A stretch of 64,000 bases of DNA, taken from positions 1-64,000 of the forward strand of contig JBCCRO010000004.1 of NCBI GenBank assembly GCA_039201605.1, given 5' to 3'. Below the pieces are notes generated by a model. The model saw nothing but the letters and a program-made list of their open reading frames with translations, was not told the DNA's origin and did not search any database. Below, one piece after another: positions 33,909-42,316 of the stretch; positions within the stretch are counted from its first letter, which is position 1, and each line of letters opens with the position of its first letter. This stretch comes from CADEDH01 sp039201605 (GTDB taxonomy: Bacteria; Actinomycetota; Acidimicrobiia; Acidimicrobiales; SZUA-35). A program made the translations under genes and the position numbers.

Positions 33909-35185
33909 CGGCTGCGTCGGCGCAGGAGCCGTCTCGACCGGGCGGGCCTGGGTAGGAGTTCGGCGCCGAGCGCCTTCATCGATTTGGCGAACCGGCCGCC
34001 GCGGACGATGCGTCCCTCCCAGCAGCTGCGGTCGACCTCGCTGCCCATCGGGACGAAGACCACCCCGGCGATGAACTCGGCCCCCGCCTCGCGGGTGATC
34101 GACTCGACCAGGTCGGCCCGTTGGCGGGCGGAGCGGGGGCGGCCGGCGAACACCACCCACACCGGGCTGCCGCCCCGGAGCCGGCGGGCCTCGACCAGCC
34201 AGTCGAGGGCCTGGAGCATGCCGGTGGGCGACGGGTCGCAGACGCCGATGGCGACGTCGCCCAGGGCCACCGCACCCCGGGAGGCCCCGTAGCGGTCGGT
34301 GCTGTTGGGCGTCGCCTCCAGCCGGCTGCCGGTGAGGGCGACCACCTGATTCCACTGGGAGGCCGAGCGCAGGAGCAGGTCGCGGCAGCGGTCGTGGCCG
34401 AGCAGCGACCAGTCATCGGGGTTGGCGATGCCGGCCAACACATGCATCGGCACGAAGCCCTGGCTCCCCTGGGTGGGCTCGGTGAGCGTGGCGCTGAGGT
34501 CGCCGTCGCCGTAGTAGATCCGCTCCACCGCATCGAGCACGGTGGGCTCCAGCCGGTAGCCGAGGCGGGCCGACACCATCGGCGTCGTCTCGTCGATGTC
34601 GACCAGCAGGGTGGTGCCGTGGTGCTCGGCCAGGTCGGCGGCGAGGCCGACGGCCACCTCGACGGCATCGGTGGCGGCGGGGCCGCCGACGGCGATGATG
34701 GCGCCGCGATCGGTCGGCAGCTCGGCCGCCGCGGTCCGGGCGGCGGCGGCCATCGCCGCCGAGGGGTCGCCGTGGGGGGCGTCGGGGGTGGCCTCGTCAC
34801 CGTCGAGGTCTTTCGTGACCTCCTGGATCAGGGCGACCAGCTGGCTGGCCATCAGCTCGGCCGACGCCACGTCGGCGATGCCCAGCTGGTTGAGGTGGGC
34901 CTGGCCCTGACCCTGGTGCTCGCTCGGGTCGTAGATGCCGATCACGTGGACGCCGGCGTCGTGGAGCTGGCGAAGGCTCTCCCGGTTGAGGAACGTCGAC
35001 GAGTCGTCGATGATCACCACGTCGATCGAGTCGTCGATGGCTCGGGGATCGCGCAGCACCCTGACCCGGAGCCCGGTGATGTGGTCCTGGACGTACCGGG
35101 CGAACTCCGATCGCCACGAGCGATGGCTGGCCACCAGCCCGACGGTGCGGACCGCCGTGGAGTTCAGCTGTGTTGGGTCAGCCAT
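33905..35185 (-). CDS. tadZ: TadZ/CpaE-like localisation protein
   Basis: The 426-residue protein has an N-terminal receiver-like domain (VRTVGLVASHRSW ... VVIIDDSS ... HVIGIYD) and a C-terminal MinD-like domain. In the latter the Walker A loop has degenerated to AVGGPAATDAVEVAV, with no Lys, and LLVDIDETTP stands for the second motif. Many TadZ proteins are known to have weakened ATP sites, and they mark the pole for Tad assembly. It overlaps cpaB by 8 bp and tadA by 4 bp. Confidence 0.8.
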   Translation of the reverse strand: MADPTQLNSTAVRTVGLVASHRSWRSEFARYVQDHITGLRVRVLRDPRAIDDSIDVVIIDDSSTFLNRESLRQLHDAGVHVIGIYDPSEHQGQGQAHLNQLGIADVASAELMASQLVALIQEVTKDLDGDEATPDAPHGDPSAAMAAAARTAAAELPTDRGAIIAVGGPAATDAVEVAVGLAADLAEHHGTTLLVDIDETTPMVSARLGYRLEPTVLDAVERIYYGDGDLSATLTEPTQGSQGFVPMHVLAGIANPDDWSLLGHDRCRDLLLRSASQWNQVVALTGSRLEATPNSTDRYGASRGAVALGDVAIGVCDPSPTGMLQALDWLVEARRLRGGSPVWVVFAGRPRSARQRADLVESITREAGAEFIAGVVFVPMGSEVDRSCWEGRIVRGGRFAKSMKALGAELLPRPARSRRLLRRRSR

Positions 35186-35945
35186 TGCTGTCCTCTACCG
35201 AGGTTCGTCCGACAGCGTTCGGTCCGACCAGCTGTCGTTCGTTTGCGGCGACGGGTTCGGCCCCCGTAGAGCGGAGCACAGTGACTGCGCCCTGCTCCAT
35301 GGCCAAGGCTAGTTCAAGAGCTGTTTGGTCGTCGACGGACACCGTGACGAAATACGTCGAAAGTGCACTGGCGCTGAGGGCCCCGGTCCGGGCCTCGGTG
35401 CTCTGGGTGGCGAGCACCTCGAGATCGACGGCGATGTAGGTGGCGACCCCGGCCACGACGCTGATCACGTCCACCCGGTCACCGGCGGTGAGATCGCCGC
35501 CGACGGCGTTGACCCGCTCGATTGGGAGGCTCATCGCCCGCAGCACCGAGGGCGTCGACCCGGGGGCGAGGGCGGTGTTGGTTATCGGGTCGCCCGCACC
35601 GATGCGGTGGGCGGCCCGGACCCCGTCGGCGGCCCGGAGGTCGTTGAGGGTGGCCAGGGACTCGACCAGCTCGGTGTCGGCCGGGACCTCCGTCACCGAC
35701 ACCAGGTCGGGGGTGAGCGGCGTGCCGGGCTGGATTTCCCGCTCCGCCACCAGGATCTCGGTGGTGAGGTTGCGATCCTGCAGGAGGGTGACGACGAGGA
35801 CGAAGGCCAGCAAGCCTGCGGCGACCATGAACAAGTGCCCGAGGGACAGGCGCTCTCGTAGACGCCGCCTCCTGGGCGCGATCGGCACCGGGTCGACCCG
35901 TGGCGCCTCGAGCGACCTGTCGGCCGCGCTCGTTGTGCTGGTCAT
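35178..35945 (-). CDS. cpaB: CpaB/RcpC-like pilus assembly protein
   Basis: The 255-residue protein has a basic N-terminus, one membrane helix (about 39-57) and an SAF domain: EILVAEREIQPGTPLTPDLVSVTEVP and later AGDPITNTALAPG. The C-terminal part (GDLTAGDRVDVISV ... TYFVTVSVDDQTALELALAMEQGAVTVLR) is typical of CpaB. In Gram-negatives it helps the secretin; here no secretin gene exists, as expected for a monoderm. First gene of the Tad operon, about 75 nt downstream of a candidate promoter. Confidence 0.83.
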   Translation of the reverse strand: MTSTTSAADRSLEAPRVDPVPIAPRRRRLRERLSLGHLFMVAAGLLAFVLVVTLLQDRNLTTEILVAEREIQPGTPLTPDLVSVTEVPADTELVESLATLNDLRAADGVRAAHRIGAGDPITNTALAPGSTPSVLRAMSLPIERVNAVGGDLTAGDRVDVISVVAGVATYIAVDLEVLATQSTEARTGALSASALSTYFVTVSVDDQTALELALAMEQGAVTVLRSTGAEPVAANERQLVGPNAVGRTSVEDSNG

Positions 35946-36025
35946 GACCGGCCCACCAACTTCCCCATGACAACCTTGCCTGCCCGCACCGCTCCCATGG
36001 GCGACCTCCCGTGGTCGCGCAGCGA

Positions 36026-36054
36026 AAGATAACGACTAATCACCCAAGTCGCAA
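36026..36054 (-). promoter_or_regulatory. Candidate Tad operon promoter
   Basis: On the minus strand TTGCGA (36049-36054), a 17-bp spacer and TATCTT (36026-36031) would start RNA near 36019, giving a leader of about 75 nt to cpaB. Confidence 0.45.
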
Positions 36055-36100
36055 GGAAAAATGCCTACTCGGAACAATCGAACGCTCTCAGGTGTTTCGG

Positions 36101-36117
36101 CTACCGTTGATCGGTAG
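36101..36117. promoter_or_regulatory. Inverted repeat, candidate operator
   Basis: CTACCG-TTGAT-CGGTAG is a perfect 6-bp dyad in the Tad control region, between the Tad promoter and the HTH gene. Confidence 0.35.
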
Positions 36118-36260
36118 AGCCAATTCCTGGGCCTGCTTCCGGCGGCGTCGGTCTAGCAGCGGTCAGGAACGGGCAACCCGCCAACGGCGGGCTCTGGCGT
36201 CGTTCGCCTGGGGTAGCCGTGCTTACAACGTCCGATTCAGCACCACAGGATGACCAACAC

Positions 36261-36500
36261 GTGAACTACCAACCGAACACCGACGACCTGCCGGAACTGA
36301 TCACCGTCGCCGATGTGGCCAACTACCTGGGCTTGACACCGCAAACGGTCATTTCGTTCATCAAGCGGGGCGATCTGGTGGCGACCAAGCCGCCCGGTAT
36401 GCGCGGCTACCGCATCCCCCGGCAGGCCTTCGAGGATTACCTCGCCGCCGGATACAAGGCGGTGCAGGCCGAGGTCATGGCGGAGGCCGAAGCCTCCTGA
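36261..36500 (+). CDS. Excisionase-type helix-turn-helix protein
   Basis: From GTG 36261 the protein has 79 residues; GTG 36219 in frame is an alternative. The core, ITVADVANYLGLTPQTVISFIKRGDLVATKPPGMRGYRIPRQAFEDYL, is a MerR/excisionase-type winged helix with an inserted basic turn, followed by an Ala/Glu-rich tail. It is divergent from the Tad operon and close to a dyad, so it may regulate that operon. AGGATG lies about 9 bp before GTG 36261. It overlaps the convergent 36475-37056 gene by 26 bp. Confidence 0.75.
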   Translation: MNYQPNTDDLPELITVADVANYLGLTPQTVISFIKRGDLVATKPPGMRGYRIPRQAFEDYLAAGYKAVQAEVMAEAEAS

Positions 36501-37056
36501 CCCGGTCGCGGCGCTCCGCCGCTCGACCGAGATAACCGATCGACCGCACCGGGATCACGGCGGTCTCGCCGTTGCGCTCGTTGAACACCACGTGGTCGCT
36601 GTTGACCGATTCGATGGTGCCGACGACCGACCAGGCGCCGCCGTTGCCGGCCAGTTCGACCTCCCGTTGCAGTTCCAGGCCCAGGAGTCGGGCGATGAAC
36701 GTCGCCGGTCGCAGCGTGATCGGCGCCCGGCCCTGGGTCGTGTCGCGCCCGGCGAGGCGGATGAGGGAGATGGCCCGATGGGCCACATCGTGCAGGTTGC
36801 CTGCCCGATCCTGGAGGCCGGTAAAGTCCTGCCCGACGTGGACCACGATGCCGTCGATCACCCGGGCCCCGAGGTCGACCTGCCAGCGCTCCCCCTCCAT
36901 CATCGCCTGCATGGCCCGGGCGGTGAGGTCCTGGCGTTTCAGCTCGGCCCGCTCGGTCTCGTACTCGATCTCGGCCAGCTCCTCGCCGGCCGTCTGACGG
37001 ACGCGCCGGGCCAGGGCCATGAACTCCGTGTCGGACAGCGGGTCTACGTCGTCCAC
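36475..37056 (-). CDS. Conserved-looking hypothetical protein
   Basis: The 193-residue protein has an acidic helical N-terminus (LSDTEFMALARRVRQTAGEELAEIEYETERAELK) then a beta-rich body: DGIVVHVGQDFTGLQD, APITLRPATFIARLLGLELQ, WSVVGTIESVNSDHVVFNERNGETAVIPVRSIGYL. The last segment looks like a small SH3/Sm-like barrel. There is no signal peptide, membrane helix or catalytic motif. Not recognised. It lies 67 bp upstream of cobS on the same strand order but its product has no evident link to cobalamin. Confidence 0.55.
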   Translation of the reverse strand: MDDVDPLSDTEFMALARRVRQTAGEELAEIEYETERAELKRQDLTARAMQAMMEGERWQVDLGARVIDGIVVHVGQDFTGLQDRAGNLHDVAHRAISLIRLAGRDTTQGRAPITLRPATFIARLLGLELQREVELAGNGGAWSVVGTIESVNSDHVVFNERNGETAVIPVRSIGYLGRAAERRDRVRRLRPPP

Positions 37057-37123
37057 GGCCTCGTGGATAGCACGGGTGGGTCGCCCCTGGCCACCGATCG
37101 GTCCGGTCGGGACCGGCTCCGGT

Positions 37124-37867
37124 TCAGGCGGCGGCGGTCACCAGCGCCGAGGCCGCGACCAGGGTGGCCGCCTCGACCAGCTGCTCGACCGCTCCGAGGA
37201 CGTCGCCGGTCACGCCCCCGATCTTGCGGTAGGCCAACGCCGTGGTGGCCACGGCTACGACGACGGTCGCCGCCGCCACCAGGGCCAGGGCGACGGGGCC
37301 GACGATGACGCCGCCGACGAGCACCCAGGCCGCGGTGGCCACCGCCAGTCGGCCCCGGCCGGTGGCGGCCGAGCGATCGGCCAGGCCCCCCGGTCGAGCC
37401 TGACGGGCCAGGCCCATCACCACCACGGCCGCCGTGCGGGCCAGGAGGTGGGCGGTGGCGATCAGGGCCACCGCCTCGACACCGCCCAGGGTCGACACCG
37501 CGGCGACCCGCACCAGCAGGACGCACCCGATGGCGAGCACGCCGTAGGTGCCGAGCAGCGAGTCGCTCATGATCTCCAGGCGGCGCTCGACCGTCCAGCC
37601 CCCGCCGAACCCGTCGGCGGTGTCGGCCAGGCCGTCCTCGTGGAACCCGCCGGTGATCGCCACCCCGACCGACACGGCGACGGCGGCCGCCACCAGCGGA
37701 TCGACGAGCGCCGACAGCCCGACGTGGACCAGGCCGACGGCCGCACCGACGGTGAGACCGACCAGGGGGAACCACAGGGCCGCAGCCCGGACCCGAGCCT
37801 GGTCGGCGCCGGTGTCGGGCATCGGGATCCGGGTCAGGAAGGCATAGGCGGTGACGATGGTGCGCAC
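37124..37867 (-). CDS. cobS: Adenosylcobinamide-GDP ribazoletransferase (CobS)
   Basis: The 247-residue membrane enzyme joins adenosylcobinamide-GDP to alpha-ribazole to complete cobalamin. The signature GGFHEDGLADTADGFGGG near residue 74 and GTYGVLAIG are clear, with six to seven membrane helices. The N-terminal FLTRIPMP is also typical. It starts at GTG 37867, four bases after the cobU stop, so the two form an operon. Normal length. The C-terminal motif YRKIGGVTGDVLGAVEQL is complete. Confidence 0.93.
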   Translation of the reverse strand: MRTIVTAYAFLTRIPMPDTGADQARVRAAALWFPLVGLTVGAAVGLVHVGLSALVDPLVAAAVAVSVGVAITGGFHEDGLADTADGFGGGWTVERRLEIMSDSLLGTYGVLAIGCVLLVRVAAVSTLGGVEAVALIATAHLLARTAAVVVMGLARQARPGGLADRSAATGRGRLAVATAAWVLVGGVIVGPVALALVAAATVVVAVATTALAYRKIGGVTGDVLGAVEQLVEAATLVAASALVTAAA

Positions 37868-37871
37868 CCGC

Positions 37872-38432
37872 TCACTCCCCGTCGGACAGGAGCCGGAAGG
37901 GGTCGGCGAGGGGCATCGCCAGGCCGGCGGCGAAGAACAGCGTCCGGTCGGCGACGGCGGCGACGGCGGCGTTGACCCGACCGAGGCGGTCCCGGTAGTG
38001 GCGACCCATCGACGTCTCGGGATGGATGCCCAGACCGACCTCGTTGGTCACCACCACGCTCAGCGGCTCACGCCGACCCAGCTCACGGGCCACCTCGGTG
38101 GCCTCGGCCACCGTCTCGGACTCGGTCCGCTCGGCGAACAAGGCGTTCGCCACCCACAGCGTCAGGCAGTCGAGGACGATCACGTGGTCGGCGGGCACGG
38201 CCTCGACCGCCTTGGCCAGGGCCAGCGGCTCCTCGATCAGCCCCCACGAGGACGGCCGATCGGCCTGGTGACGGCTGATCCGGTCGGCCATGTCGGCGTC
38301 GCCCGCCTGGGCCGTGGCCACGAACGTCGTCGGCCGTCGGCGGCGCCGGGCCGCCTCGATGGCGAAGTCGCTCTTGCCGCTGCGGGCACCACCCACCACA
38401 AGCAGGAACGGGTCATCGGTCACGGCCGTCAT
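37872..38432 (-). CDS. cobU: Adenosylcobinamide kinase/guanylyltransferase (CobU)
   Basis: From ATG 38432 the protein has 186 residues. The P-loop GGARSGKS is at 14-21, followed by FVATAQAGDADMADRISRHQADRP, which carries the GMP-accepting His, then VLDCLTLWVANAL and VVTNEVGLGIHPETSMGRHYRDRLG. CobU phosphorylates and guanylylates adenosylcobinamide for CobS. Only 64 bp separate it from the divergent J-domain gene, too little for a cobalamin riboswitch. An upstream in-frame ATG 38495 would extend a non-conserved leader. Confidence 0.92.
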   Translation of the reverse strand: MTAVTDDPFLLVVGGARSGKSDFAIEAARRRRRPTTFVATAQAGDADMADRISRHQADRPSSWGLIEEPLALAKAVEAVPADHVIVLDCLTLWVANALFAERTESETVAEATEVARELGRREPLSVVVTNEVGLGIHPETSMGRHYRDRLGRVNAAVAAVADRTLFFAAGLAMPLADPFRLLSDGE

Positions 38433-38496
38433 GGTAGGGCCACGGGTATCGTTCCTGCCCCTCCCGTCGTTGGCGGGCGCAGCGGTGTGGGCCACA

Positions 38497-39219
38497 ATGG
38501 AGGCGATGCCCGACGCCCGCCCGCAGAACCACTACGAGTTGCTCGGCGTCGATCCGGCCAGCCCGATCGAGGAGGTCCGCAAGGCCTACCGTCGGCTCGC
38601 CCGCGAATGTCATCCCGACGTGGCCTCGATCGGGACGGGGCCGTTCACCATGGCCCAGATCAACGAGGCGTGGCGGGTGCTGTCCGACCCGGATCAGCGC
38701 ACGCTGTACGACGAGCGCATCAGCCTCCAGCGGCGCTCGCCCACCGTCGTGGCGCCCCAGCCGGCGCCCAAGACCGGCCGATCCCGTCGTATGGCGTGGG
38801 CCGCCGGCATGCAGGGCAGCATCGCCAAGCTGTCCCGCCTGGCCGGTCGCAGCGCCACCCAGTCGCTGCTCATCCGGGCGCCCCGGGCGCCCCGTTACGA
38901 GTACGAGCGGCTGGTGGCGGCCCTCGTCGAGGGCCTCTGCGAGGACACCGAGTCGCGGGTGCGGGCGGCCCGGGCCGCCGGCGTGGCCCCGCTCGATCTG
39001 CCGGTCGGGGCGACCCTCGTTGGCATCCGTACCCTGGCCGATCGGCTCCGTCGCGACGCCCAGATCAGCCGGACGCCCGACGTGATCATGACCGCCGAGT
39101 TGCTCGACCGCATGTGGGACATCCTGGCCCACGAGATCACGGTGCAGCTCACCACGAACCTCGGCGGCAACCCCCAGGTCGCCCGGGCAATCGCCGAAGC
39201 CGACCTCGCCGCCCGCTGA
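38497..39219 (+). CDS. J-domain (DnaJ-like) protein
   Basis: The 240-residue protein has an N-terminal J domain with YELLGVDPASPIEEVRKAYRRLARECHPD; the HPD motif, which stimulates DnaK ATPase, is at 39-41. It lacks the Gly/Phe region, zinc fingers and DnaJ C-terminal domains. The remaining 165 residues are helical (GSIAKLSRLAGRSATQSLL, TAELLDRMWDILAHEITVQ) and not recognised. It is therefore a specialised co-chaperone, not DnaJ itself. ATG 38506, after GGAGG, is an alternative start. Convergent with the ketopantoate reductase-like gene. Confidence 0.85.
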   Translation: MEAMPDARPQNHYELLGVDPASPIEEVRKAYRRLARECHPDVASIGTGPFTMAQINEAWRVLSDPDQRTLYDERISLQRRSPTVVAPQPAPKTGRSRRMAWAAGMQGSIAKLSRLAGRSATQSLLIRAPRAPRYEYERLVAALVEGLCEDTESRVRAARAAGVAPLDLPVGATLVGIRTLADRLRRDAQISRTPDVIMTAELLDRMWDILAHEITVQLTTNLGGNPQVARAIAEADLAAR

Positions 39220-39282
39220 TCGGGCGACCGGTCTGATCCGGCGGCCCCATCGGATCGATCGGGCCGGTGGCGGCGTGACGGA

Positions 39283-40152
39283 TCAGTCGCCGGCGGCGAC
39301 CAGGGCGCCGATGGCGTGGCTCACCGGCGTCGGGATGCCTTGGGCCTCGCCGCGGCGGACGACGGCGCCGTAGAGCGCATCGTGTTCGGTCGGCCGCCCC
39401 GCTCTGCGGTCCTGGCGCATCGAGGTGTCGGCGTGGATCGAGGTGGCGAACCGGTCGAGCGTCTCCTCGATCGTCTCGAGCAGCGACTCGGCACCGTCGG
39501 CCTCGGCCACCGTCCAACACTCCTGGAGGAGAGCACGGGCGACCGTCCGCCCGGGCCCGCCACCGGCCACGGCGATCGGCTTGTCGGCCAGCGCGGTGAC
39601 GCCGTTGACCGCCACGTTGATCCCGAGCTTGCGCCACAGCTCGGTGTGGTGGCCGGGGTCGGGCCGGATGACGGCTGCGGTGTCGGCGAACAGCTCGGCC
39701 AGGCGATGCGACTCGTCGACGTCGGGCAGGAGGAGGCGACCGCCACCGGTATTGCGCGTGTGTCCCGGGGCGACGAGGGTGCCACCGCAGTACACGACGG
39801 CCGCCAGCACCGGGACGCCGTTGACGAAGGGGGCGAGGCGGGACTCGGCCTCGATACCGTTTTGGAGGGCGACGACGACCGTGTCCGGCCCGCAGAGTCG
39901 ATCGAGCCAGTCCGCCGCGCCGGAGGTGTGCTGGGCCTTGAGGGCGACGAGCACCCAGTCGACCGGGCCCTCGACCGCTACCGGGTCGGTCAGCACCGTG
40001 GCCGGACCGCTGATCGGTGCCACGCTCGACTCCACGACATAGCGATCGAACGGCCGTCGGGCGCAGGCGATCACCTCGTGTTCGGTGGCGGCCAGGTGGG
40101 CGGCGAAGAAGATGCCGACCCCGCCTGGGCCCACGACGGCGATGCTGCTCAC
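39283..40152 (-). CDS. Ketopantoate reductase-family protein (PanE/ApbA)
   Basis: The 289-residue protein starts at GTG 40152. The NADP-binding GPGGVG is at 8-13, LVALKAQHTSGAADWL carries the likely catalytic Lys, and WRKLGINVAVNGVTALADKPI plus the C-terminal GRPTEHDALYGAVVRRG match the ApbA/PanE two-domain fold. PanE reduces 2-dehydropantoate in coenzyme A synthesis; other family members reduce other 2-oxo acids, so the substrate is not certain. It is followed on the same strand by nothing coupled, and preceded by the Gfo/Idh/MocA gene 113 bp away. Confidence 0.82.
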   Translation of the reverse strand: MSSIAVVGPGGVGIFFAAHLAATEHEVIACARRPFDRYVVESSVAPISGPATVLTDPVAVEGPVDWVLVALKAQHTSGAADWLDRLCGPDTVVVALQNGIEAESRLAPFVNGVPVLAAVVYCGGTLVAPGHTRNTGGGRLLLPDVDESHRLAELFADTAAVIRPDPGHHTELWRKLGINVAVNGVTALADKPIAVAGGGPGRTVARALLQECWTVAEADGAESLLETIEETLDRFATSIHADTSMRQDRRAGRPTEHDALYGAVVRRGEAQGIPTPVSHAIGALVAAGD

Positions 40153-40265
40153 GACGGCCCGGGCCGGTGGGAGGTGGCGATGGGTGCGGTCATTCGGGGT
40201 CCTGCTCGTGGTCTCGGGGTCGATCGCCACGGTACCCGTCGTGGCTCCCGGCGGTCCGTGGTCGC

Positions 40266-41291
40266 TCAGACGCCGAGCGTGGTGCCCCCGTCGGCCGCCG
40301 ACCGGTAGGCCGCATCGCAGAGCCGGTGGGCCTCCGCCGCCAGCGAGAAGTCGGGATAGGCGGGTCCGCCGCCCCGGACGGCGACGACGAAATCGGCGTC
40401 CGGGTTGACGCCCAGCCCATCGGCGGCCGCGGCGGCGGCCGTCAGCGCCTCCCCCTGCTCCTCGGTGCGTACGCCGTCGGGGGTCTCGCTCGTCACCGGG
40501 CCCGACCAGTCGCCGGCAAGGGTCAGCATCCGGTCCCGGTGGAACACCTCGACCCGCCGCTGCGATGGCCGGGACAGCACCTCGTGCCAGATCGAGGTGA
40601 GCGTCGCCGTCGCTCCGCTCGCCGCCCGGAGCAGCACGGTGGCTTGATCCTCGATGCCGTCCAGGCCGTGGTGGGCGGAGGTGTGGGCGGTGACGGTCTC
40701 GATCGGCCCCAGGAGCCACCGCAGCAGGTCGAGATCGTGGATCGAGTGCTCGAGCAGGGTCCCGGCGCCGGCCTTGGTCCGGTCGCCTCGCCAGGTCGAG
40801 CCGTACATCCCCTGGGTCGGCAGGTACTGGTCGTCCCGGAACACGATGCTCATCAGCGCTCCGGCCGCCGGTTCGCCGCTCAGCTGCCGTAGTCGGCGGA
40901 AGGCGGGCGAGTGGCGGAGCACGAGCCCCACCTGGTTGACGATCCCGGCTTCGGTCACCGCCGTCGTCATCGCCTCCACCCCGGCGAGGTCGACGGCCAG
41001 CGGCTTCTCGCAGAACACGGGCTTGCCCGCCTCGGCTGCGGCCACGACGAGCGGCGGGTGCTCCGAGGTCCAGGTGCAGACGTAGACGGCTTCGGCCTCG
41101 GCGATCACGGTGGCGGCGTCGGGCACCGGCCGGGCCGTACCGCCCGCCGATCGGGCGAACGCCGCCGCCCGCTCCGGGTCGGTGTCGTGGACCGGGCCGA
41201 TCTCGACGCCGTCGACGGTGCTGAGACCCCGGGCGTGACTGCGGGCGATGAGACCGCAGCCGACGAACCCGATCCGCACGGTCTCGGTCAT
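40266..41291 (-). CDS. Gfo/Idh/MocA-family oxidoreductase
   Basis: The 341-residue NAD(P)-dependent dehydrogenase has the Rossmann start GFVGCGLIARSHARGL, the conserved VFCEKPLAVD (Glu-Lys-Pro near residue 94) and a C-terminal alpha/beta domain with GAGTLLEHSIHDLDLLRWLLG, holding the His-Asp pair. The family oxidises or reduces sugars, inositols and related compounds; the substrate is not predictable. GGAGA lies 7 bp before ATG 41291. Confidence 0.87.
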   Translation of the reverse strand: MTETVRIGFVGCGLIARSHARGLSTVDGVEIGPVHDTDPERAAAFARSAGGTARPVPDAATVIAEAEAVYVCTWTSEHPPLVVAAAEAGKPVFCEKPLAVDLAGVEAMTTAVTEAGIVNQVGLVLRHSPAFRRLRQLSGEPAAGALMSIVFRDDQYLPTQGMYGSTWRGDRTKAGAGTLLEHSIHDLDLLRWLLGPIETVTAHTSAHHGLDGIEDQATVLLRAASGATATLTSIWHEVLSRPSQRRVEVFHRDRMLTLAGDWSGPVTSETPDGVRTEEQGEALTAAAAAADGLGVNPDADFVVAVRGGGPAYPDFSLAAEAHRLCDAAYRSAADGGTTLGV

Positions 41292-41403
41292 GACGGATCT
41301 CCACCGACGTCGCTCATCGGCGGCACTCTACTCCGGCGGGCGGGACCGGCCCGGGTCCCGGGACCGGTCGATCGGCCGGCTCGTCGGAGCCGTCGTCAGG
41401 CCG

Positions 41404-42249
41404 TCAGAGCTTCAGCACCTCGGTCTTGTTGCCCGGGCCCTGGCTCAGGCGCTCGGCCGCCTCATCGAGCTTGGCCATCACCGTCTCGATCGTGGTCTTG
41501 CGGTCGGTGAGGGAGCCGACGGCCACGCTGGCGGTGAACGACACCAGGCCGGCGTCGATCTCGACCGGGAAGGCGACCTCCTCCCGGAGACGACCGGCGA
41601 TGTCGGCCAGCTGGGCCACGGTGGCGTCGGAGGTGAGCACCGAGATGAACCCGGCGGGCTCGAAGCGGCCGAGGACATCGGGGCCCCGGAGGCGTCCCTG
41701 GAGGCGCTGACCGACGTCCTTGATCACTCGATCGACGATGCGCTGCCCCCGCGACTGGGCCAGGGTCGGCAGGTCATCGACCCACAGACCGATCACGGCC
41801 AGCGGGGCCCGGGTCCGCGCCTGCATCCGCTCCTGCAGCTGCTCGAGCAGGTGGTAGCGATTGGCCAGGCCGGTGAGCTGGTCGTGCGTGAGGTCGCCCT
41901 GGGCCAGCGCCGAGTAGTGATACTCGGATCGGGTGGAGCGGACGCCGATGATCGTCTTGTCGTCGGGCAGTCGCCGCAGGGTCAGCTCGACCGGGCTCAG
42001 GCCCTCGGCCAGCCGGGTGTGCAGCGTCGAGGTCTCGGCGTCGGCGTCGTCGAGAGCGCTCACCACCGTCGGTCGGAACTCGCCGACGACGACATCGCGG
42101 AAATCGACCCCGATCAGCCGGCCCAGTGGCATGCCGACGGTGTCGACGGCCTCCGGGTTGGCGGCCAGGATCACGCCCTGGTGCACGAGCATGCAGGCGC
42201 CCGGAGTGAAACGCAGCACATCGGCGTGGTTGTCGGCCCTTGAAGACAT
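41404..42249 (-). CDS. PAS plus degenerate GGDEF protein
   Basis: From ATG 42249, preceded by GGAGGG at 7 bp, the protein has 281 residues. The N-terminal 100 residues form a PAS-like domain (FTPGACMLVHQGVILAANPEAVDTVG). The GGDEF-type domain starts at LTHDQLTGLANRYHLLEQL, but the active loop reads VLGRFEPAGFISVL, so the Gly-Gly-Asp-Glu-Phe catalytic signature is lost. It cannot be a normal diguanylate cyclase; a GTP or c-di-GMP receptor or protein-binding role is possible. No EAL domain. Cytoplasmic. Confidence 0.8.
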   Translation of the reverse strand: MSSRADNHADVLRFTPGACMLVHQGVILAANPEAVDTVGMPLGRLIGVDFRDVVVGEFRPTVVSALDDADAETSTLHTRLAEGLSPVELTLRRLPDDKTIIGVRSTRSEYHYSALAQGDLTHDQLTGLANRYHLLEQLQERMQARTRAPLAVIGLWVDDLPTLAQSRGQRIVDRVIKDVGQRLQGRLRGPDVLGRFEPAGFISVLTSDATVAQLADIAGRLREEVAFPVEIDAGLVSFTASVAVGSLTDRKTTIETVMAKLDEAAERLSQGPGNKTEVLKL

Positions 42250-42316
42250 GGGAGAACCCTCCTCTCCAAGACTCATCGGCCTAGCCGTCTGTGCAGTTGA
42301 GTGCCGAGGGCGGGGA

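Larger units (their letters stand above)
35946..36260. promoter_or_regulatory. Tad operon control region, no gene seen
   Basis: This 315-bp gap between the divergent cpaB and HTH genes is less GC-rich than its surroundings. It contains the candidate Tad promoter and a small inverted repeat listed separately. A short plus-strand frame at 36011-36253 has no family look or ribosome site and is not called. Confidence 0.5.

Noticed and set aside
36011..36253. Short plus-strand frame of 80 codons in the Tad control region
   Set aside because: No ribosome site, no family look, and it overlaps the start of the HTH gene in another frame.
38433..38496. Cobalamin riboswitch before cobU
   Set aside because: Only 64 bp separate the two divergent genes and no B12-box or helical layout is visible.
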